A stretch of 64,000 nt of DNA from Rhynochetos jubatus (Eukaryota > Chordata > Aves > Eurypygiformes > Rhynochetidae), in contig CM050690.1 in assembly GCA_027574665.1 (NCBI GenBank), positions 73,575,433 through 73,639,432 of the forward strand, written 5' to 3'. A program made the translations under genes and the position numbers. The notes beneath the pieces were generated by a model that saw only the letters and a program-made list of their open reading frames with translations, was not told the origin of the DNA and did not search any database. Position 1 is the stretch's first letter; every line of letters starts with the position of its first letter. Of the stretch, positions 25,929 through 37,320 are shown piece by piece.

Positions 25929-25950
25929 CTCTCACGCACAGCAGCGACAT
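25929..25950 (-). CDS. UNC13B: UNC13B (Munc13-2) first coding exon, 22 nt of coding sequence
   Basis: Read on the minus strand, a GCCGCC-ATG Kozak start is followed by codons for MSLLCVR, then a single G, then GTGAGTGG, a textbook splice donor. The ubiquitous form of Munc13-2 begins MSLLCVRVK and UNC13A begins MSLLCVGVK. The Arg at residue 7 therefore favours UNC13B, and the split codon G|NN is compatible with the next residue being Val. UNC13 proteins act at the presynaptic active zone: the N-terminal C2A domain binds RIM, the C1 domain binds diacylglycerol, and the MUN domain opens syntaxin to prime vesicles. None of these domains lies in the window, only the first seven residues. The exon sits in a CpG island whose minus strand is G-rich downstream of the start, as expected for transcription to the left. 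Alternative: the match is only seven residues, so chance cannot be fully excluded, although start context, sequence, phase and donor all agree. Confidence 0.78.
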
Positions 25951-26186
25951 GGCGGCGGCCGCCGCGCCTCAGCTGCGGCCCCGCCAGCCGCCCCCGGCTC
26001 TCCTCATGCCGCCCCGCTGCCACCGGGCGGGCGGGCGAGGCGACGGCGCCGTGAGGGAGGGCGGAGCCGTCCCGCTGAGGGGAGGGGCGGGGCGCCACCG
26101 GCAGGGGCGGGGCACAGCCCCTCCCGCCGCGCAGACGGCGCCACCCCGCGGCGGCCGACAGGGGGCGCCGCCGCCCCCGTCCCCCT

Positions 26187-26200
26187 GTCGCCACGGCAAC
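26187..26200. promoter_or_regulatory. RFX-family X-box in the UNC13B upstream region
   Basis: The 14-mer GTCGCCACGGCAAC fits the RFX dimer consensus GTNRCC-N2-RGYAAC at every defined position. It lies about 240 bp upstream of the UNC13B start codon, inside the CpG island and among GC boxes. RFX1-4 and RFX7 bind such imperfect palindromes in promoters of ciliary and neuronal genes, so this is a plausible input to a synaptic gene. The site is nearly symmetric, so no strand is assigned. Function is inferred from the motif and its position only. Confidence 0.5.
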
Positions 26201-26710
26201 CACCCGGGTCCCGGGGCGGCGGCGGGCGGAGACACCACACCCCAACCCCCCCCGATTAACACAGCGGGAAGGGGACGCGCAGGTGGGCGCACTGACACGG
26301 GCTGCGGCGAGATGGACGTGTTCGCCGTCCCCGGGGCGTCGTGTGCGGGTGGAAAAGGCCCGGGGAGCGCCGGTGGGCGCCGGCAGACCGCAGGGCAGCG
26401 GGGAGGAGGCGCGTGGTCCCCTCCTGCTGCCCGAGCCCGGCTCGGGGGTCCCTACCTGAGGGAAGGGAGGGCTGTCCATAGTTGGGGTTTTCTGGAACTT
26501 TGCCTCTTTGGTTTGTACTGCCTTTCTCACTTTTGTGTTAGGAGGTGGAACTCCCTGGATAGGTAGCATCCTGCTTGTGTCTGGGCAGGGCTCATTCCAG
26601 CCCTGGGACTGCCCCTGGTTTATCACCATAAGAAACTTGACATATGCCCAACAACAGCCCTCTGTATCCCCTCACGTAGCCAAAGCCATAAGCCAATGCT
26701 TTGGGAAGAG

Positions 26711-27262
26711 CATAGAATCACAGAATGGTTTGGGTTGGAAGGGACCTTAAAGACCATCCAGTTCCAACCCCCCTGCCATGGGCAGGGACACCCTCCACTA
26801 GACCAGGTTGCTCCAAGCCTCATCCAGCCTGGTCTTGGACACTTCCAGGGATGGGGCACCCACAGCTTCTCTGGGCAACCTGTGCCAGTGCCTCACCACC
26901 CTCTCCAAGAAGAATTTCTTCCTGATCTCCAATCTAAATCTCCCCGCTTTCAATTTAAACCCGTTACCCCTTGTCCTGTCACTACAGGACCTTGTAAAAA
27001 GTCACCCCCAGCTTCCTTGTAGCCCCTTCAGGCACTGGAAGGTGCTGTAAGGTCTCCCCAGAGCCTTCTCTTCTCCAGGCTGAACACCCCCAACCCTCCC
27101 AGCCTGTCCCCATGGCAGAGGTGCTCCAGCCCTCGGAGCATCTCCGTGGCCTCCTCTGGACTCACTCCAACAGGTCCATGTCCTTCTGAGGTTGGGGGCC
27201 TCAGAGCTGGATGCAGAACTGCAGGTGGAGCGTCACGACAGCAGAGTAGAGCCGGAGCAGGA
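26711..27262 (-). mobile_element. CR1 LINE, 5'-truncated, minus orientation
   Basis: The 3' end of the element is at the left: CATAGAATCACAGAATGG followed by GGTTGGAAGGGACC is the reverse complement of the avian CR1 tail. Further right come the complement of the C-terminal ORF2 part (lightly decayed) and the sequence reading AGGCTGAACACCCCCAACCC. This is a retrotransposition relic with no intact reverse transcriptase. It lies about 0.2 kb outside the CpG island, upstream of UNC13B. The right boundary is approximate, where similarity to the family I remember fades near 27,260. Confidence 0.93.
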
Positions 27263-30200
27263 CAAGCAGATGTGATTACTGTGCCTTAAGTTCCCCCTCC
27301 AAAGTGTGACCAGGCCTGGAGGTTTCCTGAGCCTGACATGTTTGTGAGGTCAGTAACCCCCAATCCATCTCTCTGCTTGTCTAGTCTTTCTCAATCCGGC
27401 AAACTCCTTGCACCCCCATCTTCTGATAAGGTGTTTCACAGGTCTGCTGCCACCCTGGTCTCCCTTGAGCCTGGTTCTAATAATTTTCTCTGATGGCCTC
27501 TAATGCTTTTAGTGCTGCTTCATCCCAGCCTATGAACAACCGTAACACTGCAGAATGTGCTTCTAGTTCCAGAGGATCTAAGGAGAAACAAATAATTTGT
27601 GATACTGAAACTCAGCAGCTAAGTGTCATATAAAGTGACTGCTATTGCATTAATGTTTAGAATAACCCAAAAGACTACACAGAGGTAGAGAACAAGGCTC
27701 CTGGTTGGGTGTTTCAAAGACAAAACCTACCAATTTTCCCAAAATTCAGACCTGGAGAGGAGAGATTTGATTTGTCCTGCCCAGCACAGTGTGCTTTAAT
27801 TGCCTTTGTGTTTGCGGCACAGAAGTGTATCAGCCAAGGAAGTGTGTCAAAAATACACATAAATTTTATCTGAGACATCAACAGGAGCCACTTGAAAGGA
27901 CAAACCATGATGTTCCTCCTAAGAAACTAGCAGACTGCGTGCTAAAGGTGTTACCAGAGACGGTCCTAAGGGACTGGGGACACTTCCACTTAGTGTGAAT
28001 ACAGGCTGTCAGTGCAGGGAGCTGCAAGTGCCAGCACTGAGGCAGGCAAGGAAGGAATATCCTCTTCTTGCCCCTGAACTGGCTTCAGTGCTGCTGAAAT
28101 GCTGCTAAACTCAAAAGCTCTGGTTTGCTTCTTCATGCGTTACTCAAGTGTAGCAGTAGCAGGCTGTAAGGGCTCAGCACACCAACCTCTGCATTTTGGG
28201 CGTACATCATCAAGGCCTACCCCATCCGAGAGCCAGGCACAACACTGGCTTTTCAGTTAGCTTCAGGGGACCTTAGTGTTTTGCTCTAAAAAGTCATTTA
28301 TTCTTTGTCGCCCATGTGTCTTAGGGTGGGATGCCAGACCCGCAGCCTCTTCAGATCTCCATTGCTCCTCTGCATTCATCGTGGCCTCAGAGCTTTCCAT
28401 CAGCAAAAGGTCTGCTCAGGAGTCCATGAGCTGTTCTGATGTCTTTCCTTTCCCATCTTCCTCTGCAGCCTCGCTGCAAGGGAAAAGTCTTAACTATGCA
28501 TGAACTACTCTGTGCCATAACCACACAATCCCATCATGACTGCTCTCCTCCCTTTGCCGGGCCCCATTGCTCTGCCTGTCCTAATTTAAAAATTAAAGCC
28601 TTTGACGCCACGATTGTCCACAGCACCTGGTACAGCAAGTCCCTATCTTGCCCACAGCTTGTAAATGTTACCACACTACAGAAATCATCCCGTCAAGTGC
28701 AGATGATGTCGCACGCATTTTAAAATCATAGCAATGTGTTACTGCCAAGCACGGCAACCGAGTAAGCATTGTGTAGCTAGGATGAGGTATCTTACCACCA
28801 GCGGTAACTGTGAATGCTGGGATTATCATGGATGTTACAAACTCCCTGCAGTTCTGAGGTCTGATTAGATGCAAGTGTTTTACCAGTCCTTATTAAAGCA
28901 AAAGAGATAATTTGTGTACAGTGGTTACTTGCGTGTCTGTCCGTGCCTCCTCTCCTTTCCACTTCAGAAAGGCTGGAAGGGGGACCATGCCACTGCTGCG
29001 AGACTTTTGCAAGGTAGAATTACCTTCTTCTAAATTACGCTTGTTCCTTGAAATCAACTTCCTTATATTTGCCCGGATTAAGTGACACTCCACAAATGCA
29101 CATTCCTCTGTTATTTTTGCTAGTTCTTCCTCCATTGTTGTCATAAATACAAGAATACTTTAGTGATAAAAAACATTGCAAGGGAAAAAAACCCACCAGT
29201 TCACGTCCCGTCCTCAACCTCTGAAGCATGAACAACCTTCCCAGATCTGTTTCTGTAAATCCACAAAAGGGAATGCCAGGTTCACAAATACTTAGCTACA
29301 AGCAAGGCCCCAAAGCCTGCTGCAGCAGACTGGATCTGAGTTCTGCAGCTGACAGCATGCTCTGATAGCACAGGCAGGACTCTCCATCAGCAGACTAATT
29401 TTAATGGAGAATTTTACTGAATTAAAGAAGAAAAACACAGTGCAGGGAGCACTGTAACCTTCATACACACTGAAACTATATGCCTTTCTAAACACAGACT
29501 GAGGTGCTCTGCAAACTCAGAAAGAAGTCATTACTGCCAATTCCAAAGTGATACCCAGTTTTCACTCCCTGCAGAGCAAGAGTTAATTTTCTCTGGCTAA
29601 TCAGATCCCAGCCTTAGGTCTCACCTGCTGTTGGATAGGAAAGTAATAAATGGGTGATCCTCTGCTCACTGCAGCTTGCCAGCTGTGTTGTACCTGCCTA
29701 TTTGCTGTAATTTCTCTGTTCAGAGAGCGAGGATGCAGTTACGTTTGCAGTCTAAGTAAACTGCTTTCTCCTTGTTTTTCTGCCTTTATTGAGTTTTGTA
29801 TTTCTGCTGCTGGAGAATGGCTCAAGCTGAAACTTGGCATGTAGCAAACCCACGTGGGCTTTATTTTAAATGAAAGGGTTTAGACCTGTTAAACCATTTT
29901 TCTGTTATGCAACTGACAAAAAATATCATCTCAGACCTGGGCTTTGGGACTAAGCTCTAAAGGTTTTAATTTACCCTATGACATTTGGCAGGAATTGAGT
30001 GCTGAATATAGGCTAAGCAGTTGATTGATACTCTGATATTGGGAAGCAGCCCTCAGATTTGGCTGTAAAGGTAACAGGCTACTGAAATGGCTTTCACTGG
30101 TATTTCTGCTTTGTTTGTTTACTAATAAAATGTAACATTTGCAGAACAGTTAAGGGATCACAGGATCTTCTTCACAGCACTGTGGTGTCTTACCTGTGCA

Positions 30201-30767
30201 TGGGACCCGTTTCAATAGCATCCGGAAATGCATCTCTCTCTGTAGTGGATCACAGCCCATAATCAGTGCAGTAGCTGACGAACACCGTATGCTTGCACTG
30301 AAACTTGCAGGGAAGCAGCCTGTAGTCGTCTCAGTTACATGTAAACCAGAATGTTGGCTTTAACACTCCAAAATACCCAAATGGGATGATACCCATGAAA
30401 TTTTAAAGCTCCAGGAATGGGCAGGACTCTGCTGCAGGGCAGTGAGGTGAACAGGGCAGTGAGGGGCAGCAGCCCCCACCCAACAACCAGCCCAGACTCC
30501 AGGCTGCAAGTTGGGGCATCTTCTTTCCAGTGTCCCCATCTCAGCTTTTCCTAAAGATTGGTGATATCTGGAAGTGACAGTGGTCTGGCAATTTAAGGCA
30601 CTAACCAGTGGCTTCATTTTAATTCCCGCTTGGACCAGAGACTCTCCAACTGTCCTATTCAACCCACCCCCCTGCCACTGAAGTCCCTGTATGGAATCTT
30701 TCCTTCCAGCATGCCCAGGAAGTCTCTGCAACCACTTAGTTTTCCTCCCCGCATAGCGTGGTCACGT
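27263..30767. other. Intergenic sequence without recognisable genes
   Basis: This stretch has moderate GC and no open frame resembling a known protein. The longest frames on either strand are under 100 codons. I could not assign any further repeat family here, although a strongly diverged one could be missed by eye. Confidence 0.6.
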
Positions 30768-30895
30768 GGCTAGGGTTTAGCCTTTGTGCCTCAATTCTCC
30801 ATCCACAAATGGAGGTTGTGATAATTCTTTAAGGAAGGAGGTGTTAAAGATAAGGGGTGTCCTGATTATAAATACCTTAGGGATGATGAGATGCT
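30768..30895 (+). mobile_element. MIR-like (CORE-type) SINE relic
   Basis: The stretch from about 30,780 reads CCTTTGTGCCTCAATTCTCC, then ATCCACAAATGG, then a GATAAT block. This follows the order of the well-known MIR segment 'tgtgcctcagtttcctcatctgtaaaatggggataata'. The 3' part with TGATTATAAATACCTTAGGGATGATGAG resembles the 3' end of amniote MIR-type elements only loosely. Such SINEs are very old in birds, so the high divergence is expected. The tRNA-like head is not recognisable. Confidence 0.5.
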
Positions 30896-31584
30896 GGGAC
30901 ACTGTCACCACATAACCATTTAAGACAGATAGCACAAAGGGATCTGCCAGCTTTTAGATTACAAATCCAGGTTCAAAAGGCTGGAGAGGTGAGAAGCATC
31001 CTTTCATCTCAGAGAAAAACCCCTCTGCATAAGGGGGCAGCTTTTGTGGGGACTGCTCTTTCAATCACAGCTGCTCTGCAGAAAAGTCTTTTAACCGCAC
31101 ATGCAGGAGTTGATAGAACTGCACCCACTTCTCATGCAATTATCCCAAGGGTCCCAAACACGGCATTTCTTATTCATATTGGGGCACTTTGTCCTTGAGC
31201 ATCACAGTGGGATTGTACTGCAGACTATGCTCAGGGCCACACATATGCAGCATGGGGTCTCTTCTGTCCAAGCAGTGAGCTGCAAAGCCAGCAACGCAGG
31301 GTCTGTGTGAAACACAAACCCTGGCAGGGGATATTTTCCTGGTATCTGATCATGCATGCTAGGACTGCTGCTGTCTGCTGTCTGCTAGCATGGACATGGT
31401 CACTATTGCTGCTCCCCTGAATGTGAGTGCTGTAACACATCCATGAGCGGAAGGATGTTCAGGTGCCCTGAAGGCCTATGCTTTAGGCTGAAGTGATCTT
31501 TCTGATAAGCAGAAATGCTGTCTTTTGAGCAATATTTATTCTTGGCTACGTTTTATCCTTAACTATCTCTCTGTCCACATATAA

Positions 31585-31752
31585 GGGCATCAGGCATTGG
31601 AAGGGGCTGCCCAGGCAGGTGACTGAGTCACCATCCCTGGAGGGATTTGAGAGACGAGGTGCTTAGGGAGATGGTTTAGTGGTGGACTTGGCAGTGTTGG
31701 ACTTGATGATCTTAAAGGTCTTTTCTAGCCTAAACGACTCCATGATTCTATA
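31585..31752 (+). mobile_element. CR1 LINE 3' fragment, plus orientation
   Basis: The fragment begins GGGCATCAGGCATTGGAAGG and includes GGAGGGATTTGAGAGACGAG. It continues with GTGGTGGACTTGGCAGTGTT, GGACTTGATGATCTTAAAGG and a terminal CATGATTCTATAA. The GTGGACTTGGCAGTGTTGGACTTG block marks a CR1 subfamily different from the other copies in the window. It holds only the end of ORF2 and the 3' UTR, with no coding capacity. Confidence 0.92.
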
Positions 31753-32345
31753 ACATGCCATCCATCAGTCAAGAGCCAGGGACCTAGGGAACACAGGACT
31801 GAGGAGAGCTCTGGGGTCAGAAGTCCTGCCCCTACAGTCGCTCTGCCCCTTTTCCCCAGCACTGTCCCTTTCACAAACAGATTAGGGATTTGCTCTGATA
31901 CTTCACAGGAACCCCTCAGTAGCCACTATCTCCAACATATCCATGTCCTTCATCCTTCTGACAGCCTCACCTTTCAGCTAAAACAGTGTTTCTTTCTTCC
32001 TGGTAGTTACCCATGAGATGTATCCATAGACAGCAACCCGGTCCCCACTCTGAGTTTGCTTTGCCAGACTTAAAAAAGGCATCTTTTCCAAGTGGTCCGG
32101 ACATCAGTGACTCTACCTGCCTGTTTTGTAGGTCTTTCTGTTTGAGTTAACATTTCTTGAGTATGGATGGCACATTGTGTACGCAGCAGGTCTCATCAGG
32201 ACCAGGCCAGTATTTCCTTACCCTGATGCCTCAGGTTAGCTACGCAGGTCTGTGCAGTTCTGTGCCATGGTCACCTTCTGATTGAATAGCAACAACAGGT
32301 GACACCTGTTCGCTATGGGAATGGGACACCCATTCTCTCACCCAA

Positions 32346-32747
32346 GGCTGAGAGAGTTGGCGGTGTTCAGCCTGGTGAAGGGAAGGCTCCGGGGAGACCT
32401 TACAGCACCTTCCAGTGCCTGAAGGGGATGACAAGGAAGCTGGGGGGGACTTTTTACAAGGGCCTGTAGTGACAGGACAAGGGGTAACAGGTTTAAACTG
32501 AAGGCGGGGAGATTTAGATTGGATATCAGGAAGCAATTCCTCACAGAGAAGGTGTTGAGGCACTGGGACAGGTTTCCCAGAGAAGCTGTGGGTGCCCCAT
32601 CCCTGGAAGTGTTCAAGGCCAGGCTGGATGAGGCTTTGAGCAACCTGGTCTGGTGGAGGGTGTCCCTGCCCATGGCAGGGGGGTTGGAACTGGACGGTCT
32701 GTAAGGTCCCTTCCAACCCAAACCATTCTGTGATTCTATGATTCTGT
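32346..32747 (+). mobile_element. CR1 LINE, 5'-truncated, plus orientation
   Basis: The sequence starts near GGCTGAGAGAGTTGGCGG, passes GTGACAGGACAAGGGGTAAC and GGGTGCCCCATCCCTGGAAG, and ends with CTTCCAACCCAAACCATTCT followed by the GTGATTCTATGATTCTG octamer tail. Frames over it (60-160 codons) are remnants of the ORF2 C-terminus or their antisense and are not genes. It belongs to the same subfamily as the copies at 26,711, 39,407 and 46,512, judging by the shared CTAGACCAGGTTGCTCC (complement) block. Confidence 0.95.
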
Positions 32748-33708
32748 TCCCTACTCCACTTTGATTGGGTTCATATTTAAATCAAGCCATGGGTTCCCTA
32801 TTACAAGAGAGGGAATAGCTGTTTTATTTTAAAGAAGTCAGGTATTTTGCCTTTCCAAGAGTCAGTTTTAACTTGGCACAGTGCAAACCCCCTCACCCCA
32901 GCCAGACTTGTTTCCTGCCTTACAGCTGTGTCTTTGGTTTTTGTTCTGCTCACATTAGCAGACGTTTGAGGAGTGCAGGAGGTTATTCTTCAATAGACAA
33001 GCCTAAGGGGATAGCTTTTCTCTTGCTTTTGTAGTTTTTACTCATTGAAGAGGAACATTTGTCAGAGATAAAAGAGGAGCTATTTGTCAAAGTTAAAGGA
33101 AAAGTTGTTGGCAAATATAGCTGAAGTGATGGGCTCTGAGGAAGAAGCATCATGAGACTGCAGAGGGGTCTTCTGTCTGCTTGACCTGCTTCACCATCCC
33201 AAGATCACAGCCAAAAGCCAGAGGGTCAGTCACCTTCTAGCCAAGAGTATCACAAGCATGAGGGAACCCATGTTACCCCGCGGGGATACTGGGTCCATCT
33301 AGCTTCGCTGTGGGGCGGCTGGTTGGAGTTTCTCCCCTCTGGTGTCATTTCATATCACAGTGTCTCTGTTATCTGAGAGCAGCACGGAGAGATGGAGGGC
33401 TTCTACATGAAAACAAAAAATGCCTCAGTAAGACCCATGAAGAATATGGGAGGTATTTAACTGTAATTATGAGTGGCAGAGGATTCTTGTAGTGCTCTTG
33501 TAAAATTCTGGAGGAATTAAGTAATTGCAGGGAAAAGCCAACCTCCCACAGTTTAGCAGAGCCACCAACCCTCTAGAAGTCACCAAGTGACGGACATTTC
33601 CTATGCAAACAAGCTGTTTAATCTTCCAGCTAAGTTGTTCCATAGGTGCTGGAGTCCAAGCAGTGTGCGTGTGTACTGTGCCTTCCTGCTACGTGAAGAA
33701 CAGGGGGA

Positions 33709-33735
33709 AGGCAAGCAGGCAAGCAGGCAGGCTTG
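33709..33735. repeat. Short tandem repeat of a GGCAAGCA-type unit
   Basis: About three imperfect copies of an 8-base GGCAAGCA unit are followed by the inverted form GGCTTGCC, so the array could also fold back on itself. Confidence 0.7.
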
Positions 33736-35946
33736 CCCTCCCCCGGGCACATACATCAAGCCTTCAGAGCTGCGATAGAATAAAAGCCCTGCTGTGAACA
33801 CCTTCTGCCACCGGCCTCTTCAGAGGGGTGTGCAGAAGGAAAGCATTTCGCAGCTCTGTCCTCCCTGGTTCACCTAGGAGTCTCTCCAGTTCACATTTTT
33901 ATTCCCCTTCTTGTCCCCTTTTGCAAAGCATTTGGAAAAATCCTTTTTGAAGTAATTTAAAATGCAAAGATAAGAGAAGCTTCTCCATTTCGTTAGATGC
34001 CCATGCAACGCCTAGCATGCTGCTGCTGATTGCTGCAGTTTAACGCAAGCAATAACTAATAATTAGGAAGCATCCCACTGTCCAGGCTGTCATTTTTCCC
34101 ATTCCTCCCTCGATTCTCCCTCTCTGAGAAATAAAAATTAAGAGGTTATCCTTACCTGTGTCCACCATACAACCTGTCTGGCAGCTGTGGGGCACCGTTT
34201 CCTTAATAATCGAGTTGCAGGTGAAGGTAAGTCGTAGAAGATGTAGCGTTACAGCCTGAAAGCTGTTGTTTTTATGGACCATAACGTTTTATGACCCATC
34301 TGCGTGTTGATGAACTTCACCTTGTATCCCTGGTGGTAGGTCTAAGAGAGTGGGTTTTGAAAGGATAACAGAAATAGAGGATCCTCATGAAATCTTCCCC
34401 AGGAATGCCTCGAGTAACGTCTGTTTGAATAGCATGAGTATCATTTAGGGACTATTTCTCTATACTGTTTGCTGCATCTTTGGATGACATAAATTGATAA
34501 AAAGCAAATACAAAAGCAAAATTAAAAACTGTAGCTAACAACCCCCAGATGTTTCTTGGGCTGGGTATTACGATTTTACATTGCCAGCAGAACAGACACC
34601 ATTCACGAGCTCTTTGAGCCTCTCCCAAGAGTTGAGGATAAAAAGAAATGTAAAAAGAAATACATGTTTTTAAAAAGGAGGAAAATGTGGCTCTTTCAAC
34701 TTTCTCGTCTATCATAAAACAACAAAAAAGAGCCAAAAAGCCTTTGCTCTATACTAATGGAAACCCAACCCAGCTGGTTATGGAAAATTGCTTAGGAAAA
34801 TCAGCAAAGGTTGGAGAGAAACAGCCTGGCACAGAAACGGTTGTGTAAACACCGGGGCTGTGATAAGGGCTCTGCAAGGATCCTGCCATGGTGGAGGTCT
34901 GCCTTGGCAGCAAGCTGGAAAGCAGGGAAGTGAGAAGTCCCCGGTCACTGGATTGTAACTGACAGCCCCATGGGGATTTCTTCTGTGGGGCTCTGGGTCA
35001 GGCAGCCCTGAGCCTTGCTGTAATGCCAGGCACCCTTTGCAATACACAGCCATCCCCCACCTCACCTAGGAGACTTTTCCAAACCCACCCAAAGGGAAGG
35101 AGCAGGAGCCACCAACACCTCGAGTCTGCACCTCCACGCTGAACGGTGCCTGCATTAGCCCGAGATTGTCCTTTCCTCCCCTTCTTTCGCACCTCTTCCC
35201 ATCTGCCAGAGAAGGGCTCAGCTGAAGCATCTCTCAGAGCCTGCACCCAAAGCACGGCTGCAGGCAATGCCTTTAACACGGGCCTGACTCTGGCACGGGT
35301 TTGCCAGCTCCTGTGTTAAGCGAGTAATGCGTTCTCACTGAGAAAAGGGACACAAAAGCAAAACGACTCAGGAGAAAAAGGCAGAGCAGAGTAATGCAAC
35401 TGAGATGGGGTCAGGCAGCAGTGGGAAGCAGGGTGGTGTAGGAGCGGTGGGAAGCAGCTCAGGTCTAGCTTCCCATCACCTGGCGGGAAATGAACTTTCC
35501 TGGTCTCCTGAGATGCAGTTCCCTGCCCCCATTGTTGTATTTTCTCACATCTGAGCACTGAAACCACACAACCTGCAGTGACATCTGTCAGTGTGAACTG
35601 ACAGGATCATGACAGGGATGCCCAGCAGAAGGTTAAGTTGGGGCCACCCATCTGGACCAAGCCCTGCCCCTGCTAATTAATAGCTGGGGTATTTAAGACC
35701 AGCCAGGAGGCAGAGATGGGTGTCTAGTTTCTAGAAATAAGAAGCCATGAAGAAGCCACCTACCTGAAATGACGTTTGCTTAGCCCAGAGCATTTTTGGT
35801 CTGCACCAGGCATGCTCTGCCCCTTTATGCTTTCCACTAAATATTTAAAGCTGAGATCCCAAGCACTTGCACTAACCAGAGACCCTACAACCCTTTCCTT
35901 GGGGTACTGCTCACAGTCCCAGCATCCTGGCCAAATTCCAGATGAG

Positions 35947-35984
35947 TAATTACACCATGATTAGGTAACTGCTTGCATATGCAT
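35947..35984. promoter_or_regulatory. Homeodomain/POU-type motif cluster (possible enhancer piece)
   Basis: TAATTA, a core homeodomain site, occurs at 35,947-35,952. TTGCATATGCAT at 35,973-35,984 differs by one base from ATGCATATGCAT, the palindromic POU-dimer (MORE) element. The spacing and the position about 10 kb upstream of UNC13B are compatible with a distal enhancer. Motifs of this size also arise by chance, so this is a weak call. Confidence 0.25.
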
Positions 35985-37301
35985 TCCTCTTCCCTAGGGA
36001 GCCCACCTCTATATTATTTGATGCTTTCAGGAGTTCTGGCCATTAGCAAGGCTGTTTCCCTTGCCAGTGGGAGACTAAATGCTGTCAGAGCTTGGGGAAT
36101 GAGTCCACTGTATACGGCCTGCCTGTAGGATGGGTATTGCCTGGGTGGCTTGGACATTGTTGGTGGTAGTCCGAGGTCCTCCCCGATGTTTTGGGAGACA
36201 CTGATGTGACAGCGTTAAGAGCAGTAAGGCCTCCAAGTGGGAAAATGAACCCAATGTCATTGTTATGCTTAGTGGGTAGGAAATAAACAGATTGGCAGAG
36301 TCATTTGCATGTGCTAGGGATCATTTTGTGGTTTACAGACTGAAATTCTTAATGGCACTCGTTACAAGTTGTTTGCTTCCAGATGCTGTTTGCTTTCATG
36401 TTCGGAGCTAGGAGCATTAACACGGAAAATTCTGGTTGGAAAAATGTTGAGTTCTGGCAACCACACAAATCTAGAAAAAGTCAGCATCCAAAATGCAGGA
36501 AACTTTAGGCAGATACCATAATTTTGCCCTGTCTTTTGATCCTTAATTGCTAGCCATATATCTCCCAAGAGATATTTGCTAACATACATACAAAACTGCT
36601 GATGGCTCACAAAGATGTTGGGTAGATTTTTGCTTCTGTCCCAGGATGTTTTATCCATCATCTGCCTCTTCCCCTACCCAGCAATTCCCCTCTAGTCTGC
36701 AGCTCTCATCCAGCCAACCACCATCTCCTGTTCCCATCTGGTGCTACTGGTGCTGTCGTCTGCATTCAGAAGCTCCTTATAGCCGAGTGTTGGCTGACAC
36801 ATCCACAGGGGAAAAACCCAATTCCTCAGGCTGATTGCAGCATCCATGGCAAGCTTGACTGCAGAAAGCCAAATATTCCAGCACCAGGACCCCCGACAGA
36901 GACAACACAGATGTAGAAGAAAAGCATCCCTATCTGAATCCACCTTCCCACAAGGCAGTCAAGTTTCTCTAAAGGTGAAACTACCAACCAGCCCAAGAGC
37001 TGCTTTCATGTGCAAAGATGTTCTAAGGCAGCATCCAGCAGCAACAAAGTGAACGTTTCTGAAATATCCAGAATAGATCTGGAGCTTTTAATGCAGAAGC
37101 TGGAAGCACCAAGGAGCCTTGTAAGTCAAACCTAAAGTGTTTCTTCAGGGTTGCTTGTAATCTGAGGGTTTACCAGAAAAGTGCCCTATTTTGGTGTAAT
37201 TTAGTGAAAGTTTCTCCCTGCATCCCCACCAATTTAGTGCTAACAGAGTTTCTTCAGACCAAAATGTCGCGATGCTGTGAAGGCAACATGAATGGCCCTT
37301 A

Positions 37302-37320
37302 GGTACTAAGTTTTAGTACC
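37302..37320. repeat. Perfect short hairpin, 8-bp stem and 3-nt loop
   Basis: GGTACTAA and TTAGTACC are exact reverse complements separated by GTT. It stands alone, with no neighbouring element. Confidence 0.8.

Larger units (their letters stand above)
25270..26470. promoter_or_regulatory. CpG island spanning the UNC13B promoter, exon 1 and start of intron 1
   Basis: Composition changes abruptly from AT-rich intron to CpG-dense, strongly GC-rich sequence at about 25.27 kb and falls back near 26.47 kb. On the minus strand the 5' UTR lies immediately right of 25,950. GC boxes (GGGGCGGGG type) occur near 26,084-26,093 and 26,104-26,110, with an RFX-type X-box at 26,187-26,200. I see no convincing TATA box, as is usual for a CpG-island promoter with dispersed starts. 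The plus strand is C-rich between about 25,400 and 25,930, so the minus-strand transcript is G-rich just after its start. A 17-bp unit is tandemly duplicated at 25,860-25,893, and a run of 15 G lies at 25,608-25,622. The exact transcription start cannot be read from sequence. Confidence 0.85.

Noticed and set aside
32240..32721. 158- and 127-codon minus-strand frames
   Set aside because: They are antisense readings of the CR1 element at 32,346-32,747.
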